Under the pieces are notes generated by a model. That model worked only from the letters and a program-made list of their open reading frames with translations, did not search any database and was not told where the DNA came from. A stretch of 64,000 bases of DNA. Source: Ovis canadensis. Taxonomy: Eukaryota > Chordata > Mammalia > Artiodactyla > Bovidae. Shown piece by piece: positions 41,754 through 53,060 of this stretch. The stretch's first letter is position 1. The number at the start of each line of letters is the position of its first letter. Position numbers and translations under genes: made by a program. Location of the stretch: assembly GCF_042477335.2 (NCBI RefSeq), contig NC_091246.1:251724501-251788500 (forward strand). The letters run 5' to 3'.

Positions 41754-42745
41754 GATGTCTGCCGGGGTCCAGCCCCAATGGATCCATGGTGATTTGAAGG
41801 GGAGACAGATAGGCGAGGAAAATATTTAGAAAATATAAGATTAGCTTAGGAAGAAATAGTATAGTAGGAAATTTAGGTGGAGAAAAAGAGGCTGAATAAC
41901 TTGGTTTACGGGGAAAACCAATAAAACCTCGAGACAAGAGGTTTGCACCATCTACGTTAGGCCACCGGCGCCCACTTGAATATCGGAGGGTGCCTCATCT
42001 TAGGCTCCCTTTCGCGTGGATCTTAGCAGCCAGGGCAAGTGAGTAGACGTGGTGAGCCTCCCTGCTCCAGATGGGAATTCAGCCGAAAAAGGGGAGAAAA
42101 GAATGACATGGGGAAAGACCAGCATCGGTGCAAGACTCCAAAAACTTTATCTTTCAAAGTCAGCTTATATACCCCAAGTTGTACATAAAGAAATAATGGA
42201 ATGTGCAGAGTTATGCAGGGGCAGCAGTCCTGACCCTCATTGAGACCAGGCTTTCTTTTTGTATACCCTCCTGTATACAAAAGGTCTCACGTGGTTTTAC
42301 ATTATCTTCTGGCCAAGAGGCCTGTTAACATTTTTATGGCTCTCTTCCTGGATAATTGTCGAGAAAACTCCTTTTCCCTGGAAGTGTTTTTTCTTTACTC
42401 TGCATCACCCTCAAAGTACTAAATAAAGTTACATTCCTGTAGAACAAAGGTGCAGTGGGTTATAACAAAGAAAGTACTTAACTCAAAGATCTAATGTTGC
42501 TAATACCAGGTCTACTACCTGTTTTTTCTATATACCAACTATACCTAAAAATAAAAGATATGAAAATTTTGCAGCAAGTATTGGCTCAACAAATGAAACC
42601 TTTAATCAGTCCTATTCTAATGATTTTGACTCCTTGGAAGCCCCTACATTCCTAGGATGTTTTAAGCTTCCTGTGCTTCCTGCGGTCAGGAGGCCTCAAA
42701 CAATCACATGCGCAGCTGTATGAGTCCTGCAGGCAGGCTAGAAAG
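41754..42745. mobile_element. Probable solo LTR of a ruminant endogenous retrovirus
   Basis: About 1 kb with the look of a bovine LTR I remember (GCCGGGGTCCAGCCCCAATG near the left edge, GGCCTCAAACAATCACATGC and GTATGAGTCCTGCAGGCAGG near the right edge) and an AATAAA at about 42421. No gag, pol or env coding sequence flanks it, so it would be a solo LTR. I could not define the target-site duplication or the orientation with certainty. Confidence 0.5.
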
Positions 42746-42789
42746 CCATCAGAGGGGTTTTTGGATTGAAACACCCTTTCAAATGCAGA

Positions 42790-43396
42790 AGACTAAAGCC
42801 CTGAGATGACTTTTTCCAGAGCGTGTCAGAAGAGTGGAAAAGCAGAGTACAAGGCTGGCAGACTTCGGTTTTGGGGGTACATGCTCAGGAAATACCAGGG
42901 GGAAAACCTGAGATCTGACTCGCCTTGCCCATCAGATCTCTGTCACATGACCTTGTCACGGGTGGGATTCCTCACGCTGGCTCCCGGCAGATGGCACAGT
43001 CATCAGTGATCGCAGCCCCCGAGGATAGTGAGCCGGTGAGCCCTAAGGGAACTCTGAAGCAAAGAATTCCTGCCATCAGGCAGCCATCAGACTGCAGCCG
43101 CTCCCTGAGGTGAGCCCTGGGGAGACTCAGGGTGTGAAAACACAAGACGCTAGACCCAGATAGGTGAGGGACACATGGAAGGAATGATTTCAGTGTGCCC
43201 AGACTCTTGCATCTCTGCATACATAGAAAGGCACTAAATTCCTTAACTTGGGATACCTGGTTTTCATTCATTTACAAGAAGATTGTGATGTTCCCCACTA
43301 CCTGCCCTTTGTTGCAAAACTTTGATACAGTACTAGCTCCTCTCCTTGCATTCTCAGAGCAGATTCTCAAAGCAGGATGAAACACTGTCTCTCACT
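42790..43396. other. Intergenic, no gene recognised
   Basis: No recognisable exon or repeat between the LTR-like element and the BovB cluster. Confidence 0.5.
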
Positions 43397-43430
43397 GCAG
43401 TTCTCAGTTCAGGTCAGTTCAGTCGCTCAG

Positions 43431-44387
43431 TCATGTCCGACTCTTTGTGACCCCATGAACCGCAGCATGCCAGGCCTCCCTGTCCATCACCAGCTCCCAG
43501 AGTTCACTCAGACTCACGTCCACTGAGTCAGTGATGCCATCCAGCCATCTCATCCTCAGTCGTCCCCTTCTCCTCCTGCCCTCAATCCTTCCCAGCATCA
43601 GAGTCTTTTCCAATGAGTCAACTCTTTGCATGAGGTGCCCAAAGTATTGGAGTTTCAGCTTTAGCATCAGTCCTTCCAAAGAACACCCAGGACTGATCTC
43701 CTTTAGAATGGACTGGTTGGATCTCCTTGCAGTCCAAGGGACTCTCAAGAGTCTTCTCCAACACCACAGTTCAAAAGCATCAATTCTTTGGCACTCAGCC
43801 TGCTTCACAGTCCAACTCTCACATCCATACATGACCGCAGGAAAAACCATAGCCTTGACTACACGGACCTTAGTCGGCAAAGTAATGTCTCTGCTTTTGA
43901 ATATGCTATCTAGGTTGGTCATAACTTTTCTTACAAGGAGTAAGCGTCTTTTAATTTCATGGCTGCATTCACCATCTGCAGTGATTTTGGAGCCCAAAAA
44001 AATAAAGTCTGACACTGTTTCCACTGTTTCCCCATCTATTTGCCGTGAAGTGATGGGACCTGATGCCATGATCTTCGTTTTCTGAATGTTGAGCTTTAAG
44101 CCAACTTTTTCACTCTCCTCTTTCACTTTCATCAAGAGGCTTTTTAGCTCCTCTTCACTTTCTGCCATAAGGGTGGTGTCATCTGCATATCTGAGGTTAT
44201 TGATATTTCTCCCAGCAGTCTTGATTCCAGCTTGTGCTTCCTCCAGCCCAGTGTTTATCATGATATACTCTGCATAGGAGTTAAATAAGCAGGGTGACAA
44301 TATACAGCCTTGACGTACTCCTTTTCCTATTTGGAACCAGTCTATTGTTCCATGTCCAGTTCTAATTGTTGCTTCCCTGACCTGCAT
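43431..44387 (-). pseudogene. BovB reverse transcriptase, C-terminal half
   Basis: An open frame of 318 codons beginning within the reverse-transcriptase domain ([16 protein letters not shown]), with the catalytic [11 protein letters not shown] block at about residues 64-74 and the BovB C-terminus ending VTKSRT. The upstream part is out of frame, so no full-length protein can be made. Confidence 0.85.
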
Positions 44388-44471
44388 ATAGGTTTCTCAA
44401 GAGGCAGGTCAGGTGTTCTGGTATTCCCACCTCTTCCAGAATTTTCCACAGTTTCTTGTTATCCACACAGT

Positions 44472-44954
44472 CTAAGGCTTTGGCATAGTCAATAAAGCAG
44501 AAATAGATGTTTTTCTGGAATTCTCCTGCTTTTTCCATGATCCAATGGATGTTGGCAATTTGATATCTGGTTCCTCTGCCTTTCTAAAACGAGCTTGAAT
44601 ATCTGGAAGTTCATGGTGCACATATTGCTGAAGCCTGGCTTGGAGAATTTTGAGCATTACTTTACTAGCATGTGAGATGAGTGCAATTGTGCAGTAGTTT
44701 GAGCATTCTTTGGCATTGCCTTTCTTTGGGATTGGAATAAAAACTGACCTTTTCCAGTCCTGTGGCCACTGGTGAGTATTCCAAATTTGCTGGCATATTG
44801 AGTGCAGCACTTTCACAGCATCATCTTTCAGGATTTGAAATAGCTCAACTGGAATTCCATCACCTCCACTAACTTTGTTTGTAGTGATGCTTCCTAAGGC
44901 CCTCTTGACTTCACATTCCAGAATGTCTGCCTCTAGGTAAGTGATCACACCATC
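44472..44954 (-). pseudogene. BovB reverse transcriptase, N-terminal part
   Basis: Encodes DGVITYLEADILECEV through VFIPIPKKGNAKECSN and LARLQQYVHHELPD-type blocks of the RT fingers and palm. It breaks off relative to the next segment by frameshift around 44400-44580. The 5' neighbour in the original element is displaced to 46014 by the nested insertion. Confidence 0.8.
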
Positions 44955-46013
44955 TGTGTTGATCACAATAAACTGTGGAAAATTCTGAAAGAGATGGGAA
45001 TACCTGACCACCTGACCTGCCTCTTGAGAAACCTGTATGCAGGTCAGGAAGCAACAGTTAGAACTGGACACTGAACAACAGACTGGTTCCAAATAGGAAA
45101 AGGAGTTTGTCAAGGCTGTATATTGTCACCCTGCTTATTTAACTCCTATGCAGAGTACATCTTGAGAAATGCTGGACTGGAAGAAACACAAGCTGGAATC
45201 AAGATTGCAAGGAGAAATATCAATAACCTCAGATATGCAGATGACACCACTCTTATGGCGGAAAGTGAAGAGGAGCTAAAAAGCCTCTTGATGAAAGTGA
45301 AAGAGGAGAGTGAAAAAGTTGGCCTAAAGCTCAACATTCAGAAAACGAAGATCATGACATCCGGTCCCATCACTTCATGGCAAATAGATGGGGAAACAGT
45401 GGAAACAGTGTCAGACTTTATTTTTTTGGGCTCCAAAATCACTGCAGATGGTGAATGCAGCCATGAAATTAAAAGACACTTACTCCTTGTAAGAAAAGTT
45501 ATGACCAACCTAGATAGCACATTCAAAAGCAGAGACATTACTTTGCCGACTAAGGTCTGTCTAGTTAAGGCTATGGTTTTTCCTGCAGTCATGTATGGAT
45601 GTGAGAGTTGGACTGTGAAGCAGGCTGAGTGCCGAAGAATTGATGCTTTTGAACTGTGGTGTTGGAGAAGACTCTTGAGAGTCCCTTGGACTGCAAGGAG
45701 ATCCAACCAGTCCATTCTGAAGGAGGTCAGCCCTGGAATTTCTTTGAAAGGATTGATGCTAAAGCTGAAACTCCAGTACTTTGGCCACCTCATGAGAAGA
45801 GTTGACTCACTGGAAAAAACTCTGATGCTGGGAAGGATTGGGGGCAGGAGGAGAAGGGGACGACCAAGGATGAGATGGCTGGATGGCATCACGGACTCGA
45901 TGGACGTGAGTCTGAGTGAAGTCCGGGAGATGGTGATGAACAGGGAGGCCTGGCGTGCTGTGATTCATGGGGTCACAAAGAGTCAGACACGACTGAGTGA
46001 CTGAATTGAACTG
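44955..46013 (+). mobile_element. Second BovB, 5'-truncated, nested in the first
   Basis: Starts inside the RT domain (TGTGTTGATCACAATAAACT) and runs to the BovB 3' end (GACTGAATTGAACTGAA). An open frame at 45123-46004 (293 codons) carries the YADD box and the C-terminal region. It lies head-on to the host copy. From memory of related copies, about 20 bp of target appear missing at the junction and I see no target duplication. Confidence 0.85.
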
Positions 46014-46758
46014 AAGATCTTTTTTGTACAGTTCTTCTGTGTATTCTTGCCACCTCTTCTTAATATCTTCTGCTTCTGTTAGGTACCTACCATTTTTGTC
46101 CTTTATCGAGCCCATCTTTGCATCAAATGTTCCCTTGGTATCTCTAATTTTCTTGTAGAGATCTCTAGTCTTTCCCATTCTATTGTTTTCCTCTATTTCT
46201 TTGCATTGATCACTGAGGAAGGCTTTCTCATCTCTCCTTGCTGTTCTTTGGAACTCTGCTTTCAAATGGGTATATCTTTCCTTTTCTCCATTGCTTTTTG
46301 CTTCCCTTCTTTTCACAGCAATTTGTAAGCCCTCCTCAGACAGTCATTTTGCTTTTTTGCATTTCTTTTTCTTGGGGATGGCCTTGATTCCTGTCTCCTG
46401 TACAGAGTCATGAACCTCTGTCCATAGTTTATCAGGCACTCTGTCTATCAGATCTAGTCCCTTAATTCTATTTCTCACTTCCACTGTATAGTCATAAGGG
46501 ATTTGATTAAGGTCATACCTGAATGGTCTAGTGGTTTTCTCCACTTTCTACAATTTCAGTCTGAATTTGGCAATAAGGAGTTCAAAATCTGAGCCAAGTC
46601 AGCTCCTGGTCTTGTTTTTGCTGACTCTATAGAGCTTCTCCATCTTTGGCTGCACAGATTCTGATTTCAGTGTTGACTATCTGGTAATATCCATGTGTAG
46701 AGTCTTCTCTTGTGTTGTTGGAAGAGGGTGTTTGCTATGAACAGTGCATTCTCTTGGC
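46014..46758 (-). pseudogene. BovB linker between endonuclease and reverse transcriptase
   Basis: The minus frame reads MEKTTRPFRYDLNQIPYDYT and, after a frame change, EKERYTHLKAEFQRTARRDE to WQEYTEELYKKDL. This is the segment that in BovB joins endonuclease to RT. It continues after the nested insertion at 44954. Confidence 0.8.
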
Positions 46759-47857
46759 ACTGTGAGGCAGCTGCAATGGTGCAGAAGCATGGCTGAAAGG
46801 AGCTACCCCATGTCCAAGGTCAGGGGCAGCGACTGTGCTATGCTGGAGCAGCCATGAGGAGATACCCCACGTTGAAGGTAAGAGAAACCCAAGTAAGACA
46901 GTGGGAACTGAGAGACGGCATCAGAGGGCAGACAGACTGAAACCACAGTCACAGACAACAGGCCAATCTGATCACACGGACCACAGCCTTGTCTAACTCA
47001 ATGAAACCAAGCCATGCCGTGTGGGGCCACCCAAGACAGGCGGGTCATGGTGGAGAGGTCTGACAGAATGTGGTCCACTGGAGAAGGGAATGGCAAACCA
47101 CTTCAGTATTCCTGCCTTGAGAACCCCATGAACAGTATGAAAAGGCAAAATGATAGGACACTGAAAGAGGAATTCCCCAGGTTGGTGGAGATCAGTGAAG
47201 AAGTAACTCCAGAAAGAATCAAGGGATGGAGGCAAAGCAAAAATAACACCCAGCTGTGGATGGGGCTGGTGATAAAAGCAAGGTCTGATGCTGTAAAGAG
47301 CAATATTGCATAGGAACCTGGAATGTCAGGTCCGTGAATCAAGGCAAATTGGAAGTGGTCAAACAGGAGATGGCAAGAGTGAATGTTGACATTCTAGGAA
47401 TCAGCGAACTAAAATGGACTGGAATGGGTGAATTTAACTCAGATGACCATTATATCCACTACTGCGGGCAGGAAACCCTCAGAAGAAATGGAGTAGCCAT
47501 CATGGTCAACAAAAGAGTCCGAAATTCAGTACTTGGATGTAATCTCAAAAATGACAGAATGATCTCTGTTCATTTCCAGGGGAAACCATTCAATATCACG
47601 GTAATCCAAGCCAATGCCCCAACCAGTAACGCTGAAGAAGCTGAAGTTGAACAGTTCTATGAAGACCTACAAGACCTTCTAGAACTAATACCCAAGAAAG
47701 ATGTCCTTTTCATTATAGGGGAGTGGAATGCAAAAGTAGGAAGTGAAGAAACGCCTGGAGTAACAGGCAAATTTGGGCTTGGAATGCGGAATGAAGCAGG
47801 GCAAGGACTCATAGAGTTCTGCCAAGAGAACGCACTGGTCACAGCAAACTTTTTTCA
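46759..47857 (+). pseudogene. BovB 5' UTR and endonuclease, inverted segment
   Basis: Starts with BovB 5' UTR sequence and opens a frame at 47334 (MNQGKLEVVKQEMARVNVDI) with AP-endonuclease-like blocks LGISELKWTG and FIIGEWNAKVG. The residue after G in the last block is E, where related copies I remember have D, so catalysis is probably impaired. The segment stops at the ...CQENALVTAN position. Confidence 0.85.
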
Positions 47858-47884
47858 GCAGTTCATTTATCAAATGATCATTTT

Positions 47885-48560
47885 TTTGTTCATTAGTGAC
47901 CAGTGGACCCATCTGTTGAGACTTGGCAGTAAAGGGTATTTTCTGGGTGGTGTGAACGAACCATCAAACATTTAAACGAGGGGGGATTTCTATTAAAAGA
48001 GAGAGAGAGAGAGAAAAGAAAAACAGAGATTAATGAGTAGAGCAATTAAGCTTAGTTTCTAAGTCCAGAGGGCAGCCAACTGAGATGCTGGACTTGAAGC
48101 ATCTGTAGATGGTGAAGTGAGGAGGCAGTGGCAACCCCTTGGTCTTCCTGGTTTGCAGTTTGAAGCATCTTTGTTGATGGCACAGACAATAGTGTCACGG
48201 TCACGTTTGTGTCTTGGAGAAGAGCGTGGATGCATCCAGCTTCAGGTCACAAGGCTTCTTTAGAAAGTTCCTATAAGTTTCTGGACAGTTGGGTTTAGTT
48301 CCCAGTGACTCCAAGTCAAGAGGGATGAGACAAAAATCGGAAACATTCATTTGAAGAGTTGTAGCCACATTTTTGGAGAAAACTAGAAGAATTAATACAG
48401 TGTGCAGGATGGCAGAACTGTTTGGGTTTAAAGGCAGATAACAAAGCATAAAGGCAAATGGAGTCTAATCAAGAAGTGAAAAATGGCTCAAAGACCATGA
48501 ATAGGACTTTGATATAATAACCCAGGAGGCTGTACTATGCTTTCCCACTGAAAGTGAGAG
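47885..48560. other. Intergenic, unidentified
   Basis: A (GA)n run at 47998-48014. No exon or known repeat is recognised. Confidence 0.45.
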
Positions 48561-49030
48561 GCGTCGAATTTTTTAAAAGGCACAGTGTGAGAGATGCGAG
48601 TTAAGTTTTATTGGGGGCGAAATGCGAACTGTAGCGTCTGAAATAGTGCTGAGGAAATGCTCCAAAGAGTTAAAGAGGGAAGGCGTCAGAATATATGTGA
48701 TTTTGGTGAAGGGAGTTATGCACCATCAAGCATACATTTTGACAAAAGGTTCCTGTTAGTCAAGAAGGTTGCTGTTTAGTTATGAGGCGCAGGCGTCTCC
48801 ATAAGTGATTTTAGCGCTTTTCTAGATATGAGAAGATGGTAGAAATTTGGCTCATAAAATCTTCTCCTGAAAATATCTAGCTATCTGAAGACCTGTTCTG
48901 CCACTTTTTCCCAGAGCACAGAGAGCCTCATTCCTGAGGCTCATTTCCATGCTGAACTCCTTCCAGGGAGTGTTGAAAGTCTGCAGCTGCGGTGTCTAGT
49001 GACTTCCTTCTTATGGTAGCACATGGCAAG
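48560..49030. repeat. Possible LTR-derived repeat
   Basis: AGTTTTATTGGGGGCGAAAT and GATTTTAGCGCTTTTCTAGA resemble an endogenous-retrovirus LTR common in cattle sequence as I remember it. No boundary or viral coding sequence is visible. Confidence 0.4.
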
Positions 49031-49129
49031 TGACAGATTTTAGTTGGCAGAGATCCCAGGGTCCAGGGGTGAATCTGACTCCTCCATGTGAGTCACAGCT
49101 CCTAGCAAACCAGAGATGGGCTGTAATGT

Positions 49130-49590
49130 GGCCAAAACAGATTTTTATTCAAAACTCTTGCAACAGGAGACAGTATAGATTTGGGCTCAATTCCAAATAC
49201 GATTTCGAATCTTGAGTTTCCTGTCTATTTCTCACTGGAGTATAGTTGCTTTACAATCTTGTGTTAGTTTCTGCTCTGCAGCGCTGTGAAATCCTGCGTT
49301 TTCTAAAGTGGGGATTTAGAGCAGGAGTTGGAGGGAGGGATGGAAAATTGCTGAGAGGGTAGGGAATTCCTGCTGAACTGACCAAACAGGATTCGTGGAG
49401 AAGGAGGGTGGGCGTGATCTGATATCACTGGTGGGGGGAAGGGTGGAGGATGAGAGATTTGATCAGATACCGGGGGTGGGTGGGGGTGCTCAATGAACTG
49501 ACGTAGCAGGATTCTTGCTAAAACGGGGCAACGGAAACCCGCATGTGGAGCCCTGGTTGAGAAAAGATCTCGCCTGCCCAAATTGTGGTC
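49130..49590 (+). repeat. Unnamed diverged repeat, copy B
   Basis: GGAGACAGTATAGATTTGGG, GGGATTTAGAGCAGGAGTTG, GTAGCAGGATTCTTGCTAAA and GGAAACCCGCATGTGGAGCC are in the same order as copy A. A short reverse-complement L1 3' piece (CTCACTGGAGTATAGTTGCT, about 49220-49290) interrupts it. Confidence 0.6.
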
Positions 49591-50389
49591 AAGGAGAGCA
49601 TCTGTCAGTGGCCGCCCTCAGACCAGCGAAAGGAAGTCCCGCACCCTCCTCAAGCCTTAGCATCAAAGGCCTTGAGGAGAGAAAGACCACCCAGACTGGG
49701 TTAAGCAGAGTCCTTCCTCAAAATCCATGGCCCTGTTCTCCTTCCCCACCTTCAGGGGCATCTAATACACTGTTCCAGCTCCACCCCACCCACCTCCAGG
49801 ACTGGCAGAGACAGGCTTGGGCTCCATCCTGACACCACCTGGCCCCATACGTCAAGGATGTCGGTCCATATGTCTGCCTCCCCCTCCCAGACTGTGAGCT
49901 TCCTGTGGGCAGGAGCTGTGTCTGATCAGTGGTGTCTACTGTGAAGCCCAGCCTGGTCCATAGGAGAACCCCAGGACAGACAGGTTCACTAAACGAATGA
50001 ACCAAGCAATGGATGACCACGTCCAGGGCTTTTCGATCTTTTGGCCCAAGAGTGCCTTTTCTCCTTGCAGTAGCTCTTGTGAAGGGGCAGTAAGAACTGC
50101 AGGAAAAGCATCCTCATGGAAGGATGAGTAGGAGGCCTCTGACCCCTGTCTCCTCAGCCTCCCCTTCCCCAGAGGTCACCCCTGGGTGTCACAGGAAAAT
50201 CCGCAGCTTTGGGGAGCCTCTGAAACAGCTGCTCTGGTCTCTCTGTACTTGGGGAAACCGATGCCCCTCATAGGCAAGGGGTCAAGCCAGGACCCAGGAC
50301 CTGGCACCCTGCTGGGCTCTTAGTCACTTGTCCCACTGGCCCCAGCAGCCCGAGTCCTCGTTAAGAAGGTGCAAGGAGGTGACATGGAA
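49591..50389. other. Intergenic, no gene recognised
   Basis: L2-like trace at 49885-49990 (GACTGTGAGCTTCCTGTGGG). Nothing else is recognised. Confidence 0.5.
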
Positions 50390-50485
50390 AGTCAGAGGCT
50401 GAGATTCAGAGCCCAGCACCATCACTAATGGCCTGGGTGACTTTGGGAAAGTTCCCTGCCCTCTCTGGGCCTTGGTTCTCCAACA
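50390..50485 (+). repeat. MIR fragment
   Basis: GTCAGAGGCTGAGATTCAGA, ACTAATGGCCTGGGTGACTT and CTGGGCCTTGGTTCTCCAAC. Confidence 0.7.
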
Positions 50486-52375
50486 GAAAAAAAGGTGGGA
50501 TGGACGGGGAGCACCGTGGAGTGGACGCCGGGCAAGCTCTCAGCCCACTGGTTGCTCGCGTTGTGCGATCGCTGGACCGCAGCCCTACTTTCCAACCCTC
50601 CCAACACTTGCACCTCTGCTGGAGGGCGGCTGCTCCTGTCAGGCCAGGGGCAGGGAGGGGGCAGGCCATGCTCGCCGCTAGGCACCAGGGAACCCATTTT
50701 CCCCAGAGCTGGAGACCCGGGAGGGAACCACTGTGCTTTCCCCCAGTGCCTGGCCAGTAGGTGCTGTGCCAGGGAGGATCCAGCGGCAAGGAGTTGAGGA
50801 AGAAGGCCTTTAATAAGTTTGAGGAGGGGATGTGGAGTCCTGGGAACAGTCTCTTGGGGTCGCAGCACCTGGGAGAGTCTGGGGTGAGGTTGGGGGGCAG
50901 ACAGGACTCCTTAGCAGCAGAATTGCTGCCCATCACCCAGACTTTCAGGAGGGTGAGGGTGTGTGTGTGGGGGGCACAGCCAGGGCTTCCATGGGCAAGG
51001 GACACAGGCCTTTGCGGTCCCCACCTCTGGCGGGGGGTGGGGGCGACCCATCCTGACTCCATCCCTGCCTGGGTTGAGGGGGCGGCAGGGGTGGAGATTC
51101 AGCTCAGAGAAGTCGGGGGTCAGCCTGGGATGGCGAGGAAAACATGGGCTTCCCGGAGGATCTTGGCGACTGGGCAGGTGGGGTCAGGGCACACAGGGGA
51201 CCACAGCCATCAACCCCTGTGGCCAGTAGGACAGCAGGGGTGAGCGGTGGTCCCACACTGCGTGAGTGCTGACCCCAGCCCCCAGGGCAGGCGTCTTAGA
51301 AGCTGCAGCTTGGCGGGGCTCCGTCCAGTCCCGTCGTGGTCTTCTACAGACATTCTTGCCACTCCCACAGCCCTCCCCTGGGGACTTACAGTCCCCAGGG
51401 GCCCCCGAAGGGCCGAGATTCCTGGTGGATGTTCTGAGCATCCCTGGGGTCACACCGCTGCACCACTGGGCCCTTGGGGTTGATGCCAGACGAAGACAGA
51501 AGGCAGGATGCGGTGGGGTGCCCTGGGCACCCAGAGGCCACTGACGCCTGCGGTCAGCAGGGCAGGAGAGGAAGGCGATCCTGGGAAGACATCAGTGCTG
51601 GTGCCCGTCGGGGGTTGGCCTGGCCGCCCCCCCACCCCGGCCGGCAGCCCCCTGGGCCTGAGGGGCCCCATCCCCAAGACTCCTCCACCCCCTTCTCCTG
51701 CCAAGACCGCTCTGGTCTGGAGTCTGCCCATCCCGTGTCTCCCCGCTCCCCCTCCCTTCCCTGTCCTCATCCAGTTCCCTGTCTACCCCTTCTTGAATCT
51801 TCCCCATGGCCCCCTGCCTGGCCCTGGTCCCTCCTGCCTCTGTCTCCTCTTCCCCAAGCTGGGTTCCAGCTCTCCGCGCCCTCCTCATGCAGCGGAATTC
51901 TGAGTTGAGGCTGCAGCCTTGTCCCTCCTTGTCCAGGAAGAGAGGCTTCTGGCCCATTCCACCCCCTGGCCTGGTGGCTGCATGGGGGGAGGCGCGGGGG
52001 AGGGCCTGGCTGTCTAGGTCGTGACCCTCTGGCCTGTGTGTTTGTCACAGACCTGGGATGCTGGGGTTGGGGCCCCCTCAGAGCTGCTCAGGGCTGCAGA
52101 GCCGTGGCCAGGCTGTTCCTCTGACCTGAGTGGGTCAGTGGGAGAGGCAGAAAGGCCTGCCCGTGGGGGCACATTTGTGTGTGACCCCATCTGGGTCCCT
52201 GTGGACCTGGAGTTGGGGGGATGCACGTGGGTTCTGTCAGGGCCCAGGAGCCTGCTCGGAAGCTCTTTGGGTCACTGAGGCTGGACTTTGGGGCTGGGAT
52301 GCAAGCCCTGTGACCATCCGATCTGGGCCGGGACTCGTGTGCCAATGATGAAGGCCAGGATGGGGCCACCTGCTC
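50486..52375. other. GC-rich interval downstream of PLA2G2F, no gene recognised
   Basis: Overlapping open frames of 60-200 codons occur in most frames because stop codons are scarce. None has a recognisable domain or exon pattern. Part of this may be PLA2G2F 3' UTR. Confidence 0.5.
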
Positions 52376-52381
52376 TTTAAT
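52376..52381 (-). terminator. PLA2G2F: Candidate PLA2G2F polyadenylation signal (ATTAAA)
   Basis: The minus-strand hexamer ATTAAA lies about 500 nt after the stop codon. A second ATTAAA is at 50814-50809. No strong GU-rich element supports either. Confidence 0.3.
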
Positions 52382-52887
52382 GGGGCTCTGGAGGCCTCCA
52401 AAGCATGGATTACCCTGACTCGTCCTGTGGGAGCAGCCGAGGGGCCCCAGAACCCAGACCTGTGACCAGCACTCCGTCTGCCTGGGAGCCTGCTCCTAGG
52501 ACATCCCAAGCTCTGGGCCTGTGCTGGCTGCTGCAGGCCTGGGTCTTGAAGACCCTGAGATCCACCCTTTCATGCCTGGCTCAGTCAGCGAGAGGCCCCT
52601 CTCAGAGGCCCCCAATCGCTTCCACACTTGGGGGAGACCCCAACAAGGCACACGCCACCCCCTTGCTGCATCCAGGACGAAGCCACACCCAGGGCTGGGC
52701 TGGAGGAGCCTGGTAGCCAGGGCCAGGGCCCAGACCTTTCCGAGTCCTCTGGACTACCAGAGGGTTCCCGGGGGAGGCAGCCAGATGCACCGGGGGCTCC
52801 CGACCCACCCCCACCTCCGCCTGCTCCATCCGCCTGGCCCCCAGAGCCAGCGCCTGCCCCCAGCCCCTCCACCAGCCCCCGGGGCAC

Positions 52888-53060
52888 CTAGGGGGGCGCG
52901 GGGGGCGGCTCGTAGATGCTGCAGCGGGGCGTGGGGCCCTGGCAGTGGACGTTCAGATAGTTGCGGTGTTCCTCCCTGTACGCCTGCTGCTGGAAGCACA
53001 GAGCCACGCTCCTGTCACACTCGCACGTTTGCTTGTCACACTCGGTCTGGTTGAGCTCGC
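52888..53060 (-). CDS. PLA2G2F: PLA2G2F coding exon 4 (C-terminus)
   Basis: Acceptor CGCTCTCCACAG. It encodes [20 protein letters not shown] to [11 protein letters not shown], then TAG. The tail after the last group II cysteine is 10 residues. Confidence 0.95.

Larger units (their letters stand above)
43404..47857 (-). mobile_element. Near-complete BovB with inverted 5' part (twin-primed) and a nested copy
   Basis: On the minus strand, 46758-46014 and then 44954-43404 run colinearly from the end of the endonuclease region through reverse transcriptase (YADD present) to the BovB 3' terminus. Joined at 46758/46759 is the 5' part (5' UTR and endonuclease), lying in plus orientation to about 47857. 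The 3' segment begins at the same protein position (CQENAL) where the 5' segment ends, with about 40 bp overlap. This is the structure twin priming produces. GCAGTTC occurs at both outer edges (43397-43403 and 47858-47864) as a possible target duplication. A second BovB interrupts the minus segment. Confidence 0.8.
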
